The position numbers and the translations under genes are program-made. Positions 18,710 through 28,203 of a stretch of DNA of 41,763 nucleotides are shown one piece after another (within the stretch, counting starts at the first letter, position 1; the number at the start of each line of letters is the position of its first letter). Origin of the DNA: Candidatus Arcticimaribacter sp. (GTDB taxonomy: Bacteria; Bacteroidota; Bacteroidia; Flavobacteriales; Flavobacteriaceae); NCBI GenBank assembly GCA_011526285.1, contig WTJU01000022.1, positions 1 through 41,763 on the forward strand, in the 5' to 3' direction. The notes under the pieces are model-generated. The model was not told the DNA's origin and ran no database searches. It saw nothing but the letters and a program-made list of their open reading frames with translations.

Positions 18710-19282
18710 ATGGGATTTGATTTAAAAGAAATAGTAACCGCTGGGATGGTGTTGTTTGCTGTGATAGACATTATAGGAAACATCCCGCTTATCATAAATT
18801 TAAGAGAGAAAGTTGGGCACATTCAGTCTGAAAAAGCCTCCATTGTATCTGCCATAATTATGGTTGGTTTTCTCTTTCTAGGAGAAGAAATTTTAAAGCT
18901 CATTGGTATTGATACCAATTCTTTTGCCATTGCCGGTTCCTTTATTATTTTCTTTTTGGCCATTGAGATGGTTTTAGGGATTGATTTATTTAAAAATGAT
19001 GAACCAGACACAGCCTCAATTGTACCGCTAGCTTTCCCAATGATTGCGGGTGCTGGAACACTCACCTCGTTACTTTCGCTTCGCGCAGAATATCATGTAA
19101 TCAATATTATTATTGCCATTGTATTAAATATTATTGTGGTGTATGTGATTTTAAAATCATCTCAAAGAATCGAAACACTTTTAGGTCGTTCAGGCATCAA
19201 CATCATTAGAAAGGTGTTTGGAGTGGTACTGTTGGCCATAGCAGTAAAACTCTTTACTACCAACATTCAACAAATATTTTAA
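18710..19282 (+). CDS. MarC family integral membrane protein
   Basis: 190 aa; MVLFAVIDIIGNIPLIINL, VPLAFPMIAGAGTLTSLLSL; about 6 TM segments. Confidence 0.9.
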   Translation: MGFDLKEIVTAGMVLFAVIDIIGNIPLIINLREKVGHIQSEKASIVSAIIMVGFLFLGEEILKLIGIDTNSFAIAGSFIIFFLAIEMVLGIDLFKNDEPDTASIVPLAFPMIAGAGTLTSLLSLRAEYHVINIIIAIVLNIIVVYVILKSSQRIETLLGRSGINIIRKVFGVVLLAIAVKLFTTNIQQIF

Positions 19283-19292
19283 TTGTCACGCT

Positions 19293-19499
19293 ATGAAGAA
19301 TTTTTTACTCATTATGGGAGTTTTAGCGCTCGGAATGATGGTTTTCAATGCAACCATTATTGACTGGGAGACCCCACTTGAAGGAGACAGCATTGTGGCC
19401 GTTATTGGGGTTCTTGCTTCTGCTTCTGCTTTAGTGTTGTTGTGGATTTTGTTTATCTCTCTAAAGATTAGAGCCAAGCAAAAAGGAAAGGAGTTTTAA
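19293..19499 (+). CDS. Small two-TM membrane protein, unknown function
   Basis: 68 aa ORF 10 bp downstream of the MarC gene; two hydrophobic stretches; stop overlaps the stop of the convergent S41 protease gene. Confidence 0.55.
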   Translation: MKNFLLIMGVLALGMMVFNATIIDWETPLEGDSIVAVIGVLASASALVLLWILFISLKIRAKQKGKEF

Positions 19500-21082
19500 T
19501 CTAAAGGGCGTTTTTTAATTTCATCTAACGCTTTTTGGACAAACTCATCTTGTCGGTGAAGAATACTCAAACGGGTAGCTTCATCAAAAAGTTGTAATCC
19601 TAAGTAAGATTGAATGGCAACGCTTGCCAAGTTGGTGTCTTGAAGTTTCAAAGGCACTTCTTCTTCTGCTATATATTTTTCAAGGGCATTCATCCAACGT
19701 TGTTCTTCAAACAGGGGTTGTTGGATAAAGTCTTCACGATTTATCTCTTCAAAGTCTTCACGTCTTTGATCGAGCTCTGTAAACACAAAATGATTTATAA
19801 GGTTTGAGCGTAAAATATAGTTACTCCATTCTTCGTCTAAGGTTGCATTACTTTCCAAATAAATGTCGGGAACTATCCCGCCACCGCCATAAACTGTTCG
19901 CCCGTTGGGAGTAGTGAATGCAAGTGAATCGTTTTGTGGTATTTTTTCGCTGTCGGCCATTTCTCCGCTGTGGTAGCGTTCGCGAACTTCGTCATAATAG
20001 GCTTGTTTCCCTTGGTCAAAGGGACGTTGAATTGAACGTCCTGTAGGAGTATAATAACGAGCGGTTGTCAATCGAATTGCTTCTTGCTGCCCAAGGGGCA
20101 TTTGCTGTTGCACCAAGCCTTTTCCAAAACTGCGCTGTCCTAAAATCCAAGCGCGATCGTTGTCTTGCAAGGCACCAGCCACCACCTCGCTGGCTGAAGC
20201 TGACTCCCTGTTTATTAAAACATACACTAAACCGTCTTCAAATTCACCATTGCTTGTCGCATAGGTAGTTTCGCGCTCTCCTTGATTACTTTCCACAGTT
20301 ACAATTGCCTGCCCTTCACTCAAAAAAGTATCTGCAATGGCCTCTGCAGCTTCTAAATAGCCCCCAGGATTGTTACGTAAGTCCAAAATTAATTTTGACA
20401 TGCCTTTACTTTTTAAGTTAGTAATGGCCATTTGAAACTCTTTTTTGGTTGTCTCTGCAAAACGATTTATTTGAATGTATCCAATCCCTTCTTCAATCAT
20501 ATAACTTTCTACCGAAGTTATAGGCACAGCAGCACGATCAAAGCGCAATGAAAATTTTTCGTTGCTTGAAGGACGGTAAAGGTCGAGATTCACCTCGGTT
20601 GATTCTTCACCCCTTAGGGTATTTACTATGTCTTGACTAGACAATTGTTTGCCATACAAAGTGTCTTGATTGGCAATTAGAATGCGGTCTCCTGCTAAAA
20701 TACCCGCTGTTTTACTCGGACCTCCCGGCAACACTCGAACCACATTAACGGTATCTTCTACCATAAAAAAGCTCACCCCTATTCCAACAAAATTACCTTT
20801 CATGTTCTCATTTAAACGAGCCAATTCTTCTTTTGGAATGTAGAATGAATGAGGGTCAAGACGTTCAATTAAATCTTGAATTACTGCTGTCGCCAAGCTG
20901 TCTGTGTCTATTTGATCAACATAATAACGATCTAAATAGCGCATAAACTGGTTGAGCTTCTGATTGCCATTTAGCGGGGCTCTGGTCACATTTTGAACGA
21001 GTTGTTGGTTGCTCCCAATCATAAATCCCAACACCATAGAGAGCAAAACAATCACCCAAAGATAAAAGGAGGAGTTTTTCAT
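19496..21082 (-). CDS. S41 family C-terminal processing peptidase (PDZ domain)
   Basis: 528 aa; YVDQIDTDSLATAVIQDLIERLDPHSFYIPKEE, PDZ region, LILDLRNNPGGYLEAAEAIAD, SASASEVVAGALQDNDRAWILGQRSFGKGLVQ. Confidence 0.93.
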   Translation of the reverse strand: MKNSSFYLWVIVLLSMVLGFMIGSNQQLVQNVTRAPLNGNQKLNQFMRYLDRYYVDQIDTDSLATAVIQDLIERLDPHSFYIPKEELARLNENMKGNFVGIGVSFFMVEDTVNVVRVLPGGPSKTAGILAGDRILIANQDTLYGKQLSSQDIVNTLRGEESTEVNLDLYRPSSNEKFSLRFDRAAVPITSVESYMIEEGIGYIQINRFAETTKKEFQMAITNLKSKGMSKLILDLRNNPGGYLEAAEAIADTFLSEGQAIVTVESNQGERETTYATSNGEFEDGLVYVLINRESASASEVVAGALQDNDRAWILGQRSFGKGLVQQQMPLGQQEAIRLTTARYYTPTGRSIQRPFDQGKQAYYDEVRERYHSGEMADSEKIPQNDSLAFTTPNGRTVYGGGGIVPDIYLESNATLDEEWSNYILRSNLINHFVFTELDQRREDFEEINREDFIQQPLFEEQRWMNALEKYIAEEEVPLKLQDTNLASVAIQSYLGLQLFDEATRLSILHRQDEFVQKALDEIKKRPLD

Positions 21083-21510
21083 GCTTTGGTCTTTGCTATT
21101 GGGAAATGTTCTACCACCACTCCTGCCTTTTTAAGAAATTCTAAGCCCGAAGGGTCTTTATAGAGGGTTGCATAAACTACTCGTTTTATACCCGATTGAT
21201 GTATTAGTTTAGAACAGTCTTTGCAAGGGGAAAGGGTAATGTATAAGGTCGCATTTTTACAGGATTGTGTAGAAGCAGCAACTTTTAAAATGGCATTGGC
21301 CTCTGCATGCAAAACATACCACTTGGTTTCGTAATTGTCATCCTCACAAATGTTATCAAAACCCGTGGGGGTTCCGTTAAAACCATCAGAAATAATCGTT
21401 CTATCTTTAACAATTAATGCCCCTACTTTCTTACGGTCACAATAAGACAGTTCTGCCCAAACGTGGGCCATCTCCAAATAGGCGCGATCAAAGCGTGCTT
21501 GTTTATCCAT
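21079..21510 (-). CDS. dCMP deaminase family protein
   Basis: 143 aa; LHAEANAIL and TLYITLSPCKDCSKLIHQSGIKRVVY zinc deaminase motifs; starts 4 bp inside the S41 gene's far end. Confidence 0.92.
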   Translation of the reverse strand: MDKQARFDRAYLEMAHVWAELSYCDRKKVGALIVKDRTIISDGFNGTPTGFDNICEDDNYETKWYVLHAEANAILKVAASTQSCKNATLYITLSPCKDCSKLIHQSGIKRVVYATLYKDPSGLEFLKKAGVVVEHFPIAKTKA

Positions 21511-21576
21511 CTTGAAACGAAGATATTGAATTTTTTTGCTTAGGGGTGATTCGTTCGTAGTAATACGATTGAGGCA

Positions 21577-22797
21577 TTAGTTTTTTATGAATGACTTGAA
21601 GAACATCCCGCGTAAACTAAATAGAAATGCCCAAATACCTCCTAGATTTGGTCGAGGTTGCTTCCCTTTTCCCAAAAGCTGTATTTGCAACTCATACCAA
21701 GGCAATTCAACACCTCCCATTTTATCTAAAAAATCAATGCCAATGGTTGGGGTGGGCGCCTCAAAACGAGTTTCTTTTTCATCAAAAATATCTTGTGCCA
21801 AGTTGGGATATAAACAAAACGGACGCGCTAAACCAATTATGTCTAGCTTTCCCCCTGCCAATGCTTCTTCCATCACTTTAACTGATCGGAAACCTCCTGT
21901 GAGCAATAAGGGTTTGTCTGTAATTTTACGTGCTTTCTCAATGTAATCTAAAAAATAGGCTTCCCGTTCTATGGTGCTCTGCTTGCGGCTTCCCTTTACC
22001 ATGGCAGGTTTTTCATATGTTCCTCCTGAAATTTCAATTAAGTCAATCCCCTCTCTCGATAAGATTTGAACGACCTCCATCGACTCTTCTTCGGTAAATC
22101 CGCCACGTTGAAAATCGGCTGAATTGATTTTGATTCCAACGGGATAGTCGGGGCCTACTTGCTTTCTTATTTCTCGGTAAACTTCCAAAACAAATCTGGC
22201 GCGATTTTCAAGTGGACCTCCCCACTGATCGTCTCTTGTGTTGCTTATGGGCGATAAAAACTGACTTACCAGATAACCATGTGCCCCATGAATTTGACAG
22301 CCCGTAAACCCAGCTTCTTTTAATATTCGTGCAGCGTTTCCAAAACGTTTAATGATATCCCAAATCTCATCTTCTGCTAAAGGTGTAGCGGTTCTAAACA
22401 TTTTAGATGCTCCACCCATTTTTAATGGTACTGCCGAAGGAGCTACTATTTTTTTATTGATTGATGCAAATGCCTGACGTCCCGGATGATTTAATTGTGG
22501 CCACAAATGCACACCAGTTCCTTCAACTGTTTTTGCCCATTGTTTTAGTTGCTCAAAATGGGTGTAATCTTCTACTACTACATTGCGAGGTTCCCCCAGC
22601 GCTTTAGAATCGACCATTATATTTCCTGTGATTAAAAGCCCCGGATTTCCTTTAGCCCAAACTGCATATGCATTGATGAGTGTTTTGGTTGGTGCATTGC
22701 TGTAGGTACCACAATTTTCGCTCATGGCAGATTTAGCGATACGATTTATTAGCACAGCACCACTGGGCAGCGTATAGGAAGAAGCAATTCTTTTCAT
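21577..22797 (-). CDS. NADH:flavin oxidoreductase / Old Yellow Enzyme family
   Basis: 406 aa; WPQLNHPGRQAF, GFTGCQIHGAHGYLVSQFLSPISNTRDDQWGG, LLTGGFRSVKVMEEALAGGKLDIIGLARPF. Confidence 0.93.
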   Translation of the reverse strand: MKRIASSYTLPSGAVLINRIAKSAMSENCGTYSNAPTKTLINAYAVWAKGNPGLLITGNIMVDSKALGEPRNVVVEDYTHFEQLKQWAKTVEGTGVHLWPQLNHPGRQAFASINKKIVAPSAVPLKMGGASKMFRTATPLAEDEIWDIIKRFGNAARILKEAGFTGCQIHGAHGYLVSQFLSPISNTRDDQWGGPLENRARFVLEVYREIRKQVGPDYPVGIKINSADFQRGGFTEEESMEVVQILSREGIDLIEISGGTYEKPAMVKGSRKQSTIEREAYFLDYIEKARKITDKPLLLTGGFRSVKVMEEALAGGKLDIIGLARPFCLYPNLAQDIFDEKETRFEAPTPTIGIDFLDKMGGVELPWYELQIQLLGKGKQPRPNLGGIWAFLFSLRGMFFKSFIKN

Positions 22798-22826
22798 AAG
22801 ATAAATAATCGAAGGTGGGAAGGTAG

Positions 22827-23387
22827 TTAGATTCTTTCAACTAGCATAGAAAGCGCCATTAAGAATATAGCAAAGGCCGCTCCACCTTGCCAGTAGCGTA
22901 ACCATTTTGATTTTTGTGCTACTAGTGTGTGGACAAGAACAACCCCCAAAACAATGAGCAGTTGTGCTAACTCTACCCCAATGGCAAACGAAAATAGGCT
23001 GAGTGCAGCTTCATCTTCGTTGACCATCATGGAAAAATAACGACCAAAACCCAACCCGTGAATGAGCCCGAAAAAGAAGGTTATTCCACTCGAAAAAGAA
23101 TTTCTGTTGGGTTGGTATTTAATTAAAACTGGCAAACAGCTGAATGCTATGGTAATGGGGATAAGCAATTCAATCCAGTAGCTTGAAAAGCGGAGTCCAG
23201 CATAATAGTTACCAATTAACGAAAGACTATGCCCTAAGGTGAAAAGGGTTACCCACCAAAGTAATTTCTTCCATTCTTTCCAACCAAAAGGCAAGCACAA
23301 GGCAATGATAAAATAAAAATGATCTAGCCCGTTAATATCGGTAACATGTTCAAAACCCAATTGAATGTAAAAACCTAGTGTTTCCAT
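22827..23387 (-). CDS. HupE/UreJ-like membrane protein
   Basis: 186 aa; LGFEHVTDINGLDHFYFIIAL, LFTLGHSLSL, FFGLIHGLGFG; about 6 TM segments. Confidence 0.85.
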   Translation of the reverse strand: METLGFYIQLGFEHVTDINGLDHFYFIIALCLPFGWKEWKKLLWWVTLFTLGHSLSLIGNYYAGLRFSSYWIELLIPITIAFSCLPVLIKYQPNRNSFSSGITFFFGLIHGLGFGRYFSMMVNEDEAALSLFSFAIGVELAQLLIVLGVVLVHTLVAQKSKWLRYWQGGAAFAIFLMALSMLVERI

Positions 23388-24121
23388 TATAATCCGCGTT
23401 CTTTTTGTATGGTTTCATACGCCGCTTGTACCTGCTGGAATTTCTCCTGCGCACCTTTCTTTAGGGCAGGATCTTTAGACTGTATTCTATCCGGATGGTG
23501 CTTTTTGGCCATATTTCTATACGCTTTTTTTACCTCAGCGTTGGTCGCATCGGGTGATATTTCAAGGATTTTGTAGGCATTATCAGTCGATTTTACAAAC
23601 ATGGCTTTAATGCTATCAAAATCCATCGTTCGCAATTGCAATGCAGCCGCAATTTGTTGAATTTTCTCAATCTCTACTGTAGCAATATGCCCATCGGCAT
23701 TGGCTATACCAAAAAGAAAATGGAGGATTTGCAAACGGGTTTCGTAACGCGAAGCTTGAACAAAAAGGCGTGTAACTTCTTCTAAATTCTGACTTTTCTT
23801 ATTGACTTCGGTGTTGAACTTTGAAAAAATAGAAGAGGCATAGGCTTCTCCATAATTGGCGATAAAATAATTCCGAACAAATCGAAGTTCACGTTCATCA
23901 ACTTTCCCATCCGCTTTAATTACGATTGCTGCAAGCGACAATAGGTTTAGCTGCACCTGCTCTGTACGCATGCGCTGAAATTGAACTTGCCCAAAGGGAT
24001 TTTTATTTTGTTGTTGAAACAATTGCTCGAGCATACTCCCTAAAAAATAGCCCAAAATTGCACCGCCAAAGCGAAAATACGTGTACCCCAACAGGGCTGT
24101 AATCCATTTAATCATGCTCAA
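23387..24121 (-). CDS. TerB-like plus C-terminal J-domain protein (DjlA-like)
   Basis: 244 aa; N-terminal TM/Gly-rich segment, TerB-like region (KADGKVDERELRFVRNYF...NADGHIATVEIEKI), J domain AYKILEISPDATNAEVKKAYRNMAKKHHPDR. Confidence 0.9.
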   Translation of the reverse strand: MSMIKWITALLGYTYFRFGGAILGYFLGSMLEQLFQQQNKNPFGQVQFQRMRTEQVQLNLLSLAAIVIKADGKVDERELRFVRNYFIANYGEAYASSIFSKFNTEVNKKSQNLEEVTRLFVQASRYETRLQILHFLFGIANADGHIATVEIEKIQQIAAALQLRTMDFDSIKAMFVKSTDNAYKILEISPDATNAEVKKAYRNMAKKHHPDRIQSKDPALKKGAQEKFQQVQAAYETIQKERGL

Positions 24122-24135
24122 ATAAATGATTGCAC

Positions 24136-24143
24136 AAAGATAA
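24136..24143 (-). promoter_or_regulatory. Putative -7 element of the TerB/J-domain gene
   Basis: Minus strand TATCTTTG; 14 bp upstream of the start at 24121; divergent from the bacilliredoxin promoter. Confidence 0.45.
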
Positions 24144-24193
24144 CTTTAACTTTAAAATGAGGCCAAGTGGTCGGCAAAAATGAGAAAACTCGC

Positions 24194-24201
24194 TATCTTT
24201 G
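24194..24201 (+). promoter_or_regulatory. Putative -7 element of the bacilliredoxin gene
   Basis: TATCTTTG; 21 bp upstream of the ATG at 24223. Confidence 0.5.
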
Positions 24202-24222
24202 TAGAAGCAAAAAAAACCACCT

Positions 24223-24633
24223 ATGTATCCTCAAGAAATCGTACAACCCATGCGCGACGAATTAACAGCTGTTGGGTTCAAGCAAATTAATGAAGTAGAA
24301 CAAATTGAAGCAGAAATCAATGCTACAGGTACCACCTTGGTTGTGGTGAACTCTATTTGTGGTTGTGCTGCCGCAAATGCACGCCCTGGCGTTCGTTTTT
24401 CGCTCGACAATGAAAAAGTCCCTAGCAATCTTGTAACTGTTTTTGCTGGAGTTGACCGTGAAGCTACTGATGCAGCACGCTCACTAATGGTTCCTTTCCC
24501 CCCTTCTTCACCATCTATGGCATTATTTAAAGACGGAGAATTAGTTCATATGTTGGAGCGCCATCACATTGAAGGAAGGAATGCTGATATTATCGCAGAA
24601 AACCTTCGGGCTGCTTATAACGAACACTGCTAA
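24223..24633 (+). CDS. BrxA/BrxB (YphP/YqiW) family bacilliredoxin
   Basis: 136 aa; VVVNSICGCAAANARPGVRFSL (CGC motif), ending ERHHIEGRNADIIAENLRAAYNEHC. Confidence 0.92.
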   Translation: MYPQEIVQPMRDELTAVGFKQINEVEQIEAEINATGTTLVVVNSICGCAAANARPGVRFSLDNEKVPSNLVTVFAGVDREATDAARSLMVPFPPSSPSMALFKDGELVHMLERHHIEGRNADIIAENLRAAYNEHC

Positions 24634-24655
24634 TTTTAGCTGATAGCCCCCTGTT

Positions 24656-25393
24656 TTGCGTAAGCTAGTTGCTTATCTTTTTTCTGTAGTGTACTACTTT
24701 TTCTTTTGTAGTACGCTCTTGCTGTTTCATCCACTTCAAGTTTTTTGCATGCGTGTTTGGGGATGGCCCGTACAAAAAGTTGTCGTAGACATCCTCAACT
24801 TTTTCTTGTTGCGTTGCCTCAACCTCTTGGGGACCCGTATTAACGTTAATTTTGAAGAACGGGATTTACCTAAAAACCGCAGTTTAATTTTTGCCTCCAA
24901 TCATCAAAGCACGTATGATATTCCCCCATTGATTTGGCACTTGCGCAAGTACTCCCCAAAGTTTGTTGCTAAAAAAGAATTGGGAAAAGGGTTTCCCAGT
25001 ATTTCTTTTCATTTACGTGAAGGAGGTAATGTATTGATTGACCGCAGAGATCCTACAGGGTCTTTAGAAGCCATCGCTCAATTTGCAAAACGCGTTAAAG
25101 AGAAACATTGGTCTGTAATAATTTTCCCTGAAGGGACTAGAACCCGTAATGGACAGCCCAAAAAATTTCAACGCGGGGGTTTAATAACGCTTTTAGAACA
25201 TCTTCCTGATGCATTATTAGTACCGGTTAGTATTTCGCACTCGTGGAAACTCGCTCAATGGAAGTATTTCCCAATGCCTGTTGGTATTCGAATGGAGGTA
25301 TTCATTCAAAAACCAATTGATCCAGCGGGTCTCACCCACGAAAAGGCTATTGAGGTGCTAGAAGAAGCAGTAAAGAGAGAGATTAAAAATTAG
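24656..25393 (+). CDS. Lysophospholipid (1-acyl-sn-glycerol-3-phosphate) acyltransferase, PlsC-like; TTG start in the supplied ORF
   Basis: 245 aa; NHQSTYDIPPL, FPEGTRTRNGQPKKFQRGG motifs. Start codon at 24656 is TTG. Confidence 0.9.
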   Translation: MRKLVAYLFSVVYYFFFCSTLLLFHPLQVFCMRVWGWPVQKVVVDILNFFLLRCLNLLGTRINVNFEERDLPKNRSLIFASNHQSTYDIPPLIWHLRKYSPKFVAKKELGKGFPSISFHLREGGNVLIDRRDPTGSLEAIAQFAKRVKEKHWSVIIFPEGTRTRNGQPKKFQRGGLITLLEHLPDALLVPVSISHSWKLAQWKYFPMPVGIRMEVFIQKPIDPAGLTHEKAIEVLEEAVKREIKN

Positions 25394-26156
25394 CCTTCCG
25401 TTTTCCGAGAAAGGCTTGTGTTCCTTCTTTAAATTCTGGATGGCTAAAGCAAGCGCCAAAACGTTGTATTTCTTCACGATACCCATCTACCCCATCTTGA
25501 TAACCACTAGCAATGGCTTTAAGGGCCTGCGCTATCGCATTGGGGGAATTGTTCATTATTTTTTGAGCCAGAGTAGCCGCAGTAGCTAGCAGGTCTTCTT
25601 GTGCTACTACTTGAGTGATTAAGCCGGTTTGCAGCGCTTCTTCGGCGTTCATCATCCTGCCTGTAATGATAAGCTCTGTTGCACGACCACGCCCAATAAG
25701 TTGTGGGAGCCGCTGTGTTCCCCCATAGCCTGGAATGACCCCCAAAGAGGTTTCTGGGAGACCCATTTTGGCGTTGGTAGAGGCAATGCGAACATGACAC
25801 GATAACGCCAATTCTAAACCACCGCCCAATGCAAACCCATTGATGGCAGCTATCACTGGTTTGTTTGTGTTTGCAATCTGATCAAAAACGGTTTGTTGTC
25901 CTTTGCGAGAAAGTGCCTCTCCTTCTATGGCACTAAATTCTGCGAATTCTGAAATGTCGGCTCCGGCAACGAATGCTTTTTCTCCGCTTCCAGTTAAAAC
26001 GATTACCCGAACGGATTGGTCTTCATTTAAGGTGAGAAACAAATCGCCTAACTCCTGTAACACCTCACGGTTTAACGCATTGAGCTTTTTTGGGCGATTG
26101 ATGCTCACCCAAGCAATTTTATCTTGTTTCTCGAGTAATAAATGAGAGCGATTCAT
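25383..26156 (-). CDS. Enoyl-CoA hydratase/isomerase (crotonase) family
   Basis: 257 aa; NRPKKLNALNREVL, AFVAGADISEFAE, AAINGFALGGGLELALSCHVRIAS, PGYGGTQRLPQLIGRGRATELIITG. Confidence 0.94.
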   Translation of the reverse strand: MNRSHLLLEKQDKIAWVSINRPKKLNALNREVLQELGDLFLTLNEDQSVRVIVLTGSGEKAFVAGADISEFAEFSAIEGEALSRKGQQTVFDQIANTNKPVIAAINGFALGGGLELALSCHVRIASTNAKMGLPETSLGVIPGYGGTQRLPQLIGRGRATELIITGRMMNAEEALQTGLITQVVAQEDLLATAATLAQKIMNNSPNAIAQALKAIASGYQDGVDGYREEIQRFGACFSHPEFKEGTQAFLGKRKANF

Positions 26157-27612
26157 GTTGTTTCAATTTGTAAAGATGAATATAAAAGAGGGTTCCTTCC
26201 TCTGGAGTCGAACGAAAATCAATCGACCCATTGAGGGAGTCTATAATGTTTTTAACGATGGCTAGCCCTAGACCCATGCCTGTGGTTTTGGTGGTGAATT
26301 TTGGTTCAAACACTTTTGGGATATCATCTTTGGCTATTCCTGCACCATTGTCTTTGATTTGCAATTCTAACCAATCTTCTGTTTGGGTTAGACTCAACTG
26401 AATTTTGGGTTCCCGATCTTTAGGAATGGCCTGTAATGCATTCTGAATTAGGTTGGTCATAACGCGAATCCATTGGGTTCGGTCAATGGGCCATAGCACT
26501 GGTGAGTCGGGGAAGTTTATTTCAAAAATTGATGGATCGAAAATCTCTGTAGCACGACGTGTAATTTCTGCAATGTCTTCTTCTGCAATTTTAGGTTGTG
26601 GCAAAGTAGCAAAGTCTGAAAAAGCACTGGCTACCTTACTCATGATATCAATTTGTTGAATTATTGAGGTAGAAAAATCATTCAGTTTTTCCAAGCTATT
26701 TTCATCGGTAGGATCGAATCGTTGTTGGAAACTTTGCACAGTTAGTCGCATGGGGGTCAGAGGATTCTTTATTTCGTGTGCTACTTGCTTGGCCATTTCT
26801 TGCCAAGCCTGTTCACGTTCATTTTTGGCTAACTTTTCAGCGCTGTCTTCTAGGGCATCGAGCATGCGGTTGTATGAATTGGCAAGACTGTCTATTTCTT
26901 TGCTCGCATAATCAAGAACGATTCGTTCATTGCCTTGTAACAAGCCTGTTTTTTCAATTTTAGCCCGTAATGATTCTATTGGTCGAGTGATAAATCCAGA
27001 CAATAAGAAAGCAAATGAAAAGGTGATTATCATCATCAATAGTGAAATCTGATACACACGTGTAAGGAAGGTATTTAATTCTGTACTGCTAAATGAAACA
27101 TCTTCAAAATAAGGGAAATACAAAATCACATAGGGAAGTCCGTCATCATCGATTAAAGCGCTATAGGAAGACTGAAATTTACCGCGTTCTTCACTGTTTT
27201 GATCTGAGAGTCTTAGTTCAGGTTGATCAAAAAGCTGTTTCCTTAGTTCTTCGGGTAAACGGTAATGGTCTTGTTCTTCTGTACTTTCTACATAAGAATA
27301 AAACAGGGGGGCGCCTTCTAAGTCAAATAAGGCAAACTCTACTTTGTGTATGGCTGCAATAGAGGTGAACTCACGCTGGTAGTACGCACGCCTATCGCGA
27401 ATAGAATGAAAGGCTGAGTCTCGCCCCAATAGGTAGCTCAAGTGTGTGCGAACTTGGGTTTCTTTTCTAATTAAACGTCGCAGGTTGTAATCTTCGCTTT
27501 GCGTGTTGTATTGAAGGTAGGAAGCAAATAGAATGAGCAACAAAGAAAAAATGGTGAGAACTATCATGGAGAAAAAGATTCTCGAACGTAAAGAAACTTT
27601 GTTATCACTCAT
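26119..27612 (-). CDS. Membrane sensor histidine kinase, NtrY-like architecture (TM-sensor-TM-HAMP-HisKA-HATPase)
   Basis: 497 aa; QVAHEIKNPLTPMRLTVQSFQQRF H-box, NLIQNALQAI N-box, IKDNGAGI, TTGMGLGLAIVKNIIDSLNG G-boxes. Confidence 0.93.
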   Translation of the reverse strand: MSDNKVSLRSRIFFSMIVLTIFSLLLILFASYLQYNTQSEDYNLRRLIRKETQVRTHLSYLLGRDSAFHSIRDRRAYYQREFTSIAAIHKVEFALFDLEGAPLFYSYVESTEEQDHYRLPEELRKQLFDQPELRLSDQNSEERGKFQSSYSALIDDDGLPYVILYFPYFEDVSFSSTELNTFLTRVYQISLLMMIITFSFAFLLSGFITRPIESLRAKIEKTGLLQGNERIVLDYASKEIDSLANSYNRMLDALEDSAEKLAKNEREQAWQEMAKQVAHEIKNPLTPMRLTVQSFQQRFDPTDENSLEKLNDFSTSIIQQIDIMSKVASAFSDFATLPQPKIAEEDIAEITRRATEIFDPSIFEINFPDSPVLWPIDRTQWIRVMTNLIQNALQAIPKDREPKIQLSLTQTEDWLELQIKDNGAGIAKDDIPKVFEPKFTTKTTGMGLGLAIVKNIIDSLNGSIDFRSTPEEGTLFYIHLYKLKQHESLSFITRETR

Positions 27613-27615
27613 GTC

Positions 27616-28158
27616 TTAATCTTTTCTTACTCTCTGGTAGAGTTTGATGCCTAGCATTAACATTACTGCCAAACCGATAAGCGAAAGCACACCAAAAATC
27701 CAATGGAAACTACTTTTTAAAATGACCAGAAAGACTATGGAAAAAAGTAAGAGGGTAGCGCCTTCATTCCAAACCCGCATGTAGAGTGAAGAATAGGTAA
27801 TCTCATCGCCTTGAAAGGCTTTAAATATGCGATGTGTTTTTAGGTGATAGAGGAACAACAGTGCAACAAAAATCAACTTGATGATCATCCAATCTTGAAG
27901 CAACCAAGAGGGGATAATATACAATAACAAAAGTGCAAAAAGGGTCGCTAAAACAGCTGAAGGCCAAGTAATGATGTACCAGAGACGTTTGGCCATTAGT
28001 TTAAGTTGTGCGCTAAGGATTTCACGATCAGGGCTCCCCTTTGCGTTGGCTTCAATATGATAAATGAACAAACGCGGCATGTAGAATAAACCCGCAAACC
28101 ATGTGATTACAAAAATAAGATGTAAAGCTTTAATGTAATTGTAATAATCGTCTAACAT
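27616..28158 (-). CDS. hemJ: HemJ-like protoporphyrinogen IX oxidase (often annotated CopD family)
   Basis: 180 aa; YIKALHLIFVITWFAGLFYMPRLFIYHIEA matches the HemJ N-terminal His/PRLF signature; 4 TM segments; next to heme genes. Confidence 0.8.
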   Translation of the reverse strand: MLDDYYNYIKALHLIFVITWFAGLFYMPRLFIYHIEANAKGSPDREILSAQLKLMAKRLWYIITWPSAVLATLFALLLLYIIPSWLLQDWMIIKLIFVALLFLYHLKTHRIFKAFQGDEITYSSLYMRVWNEGATLLLFSIVFLVILKSSFHWIFGVLSLIGLAVMLMLGIKLYQRVRKD

Positions 28159-28203
28159 CCGTTGTTTTAAAATTTCATTCTAAAATACAAAAAAGGAGTG
28201 GGC

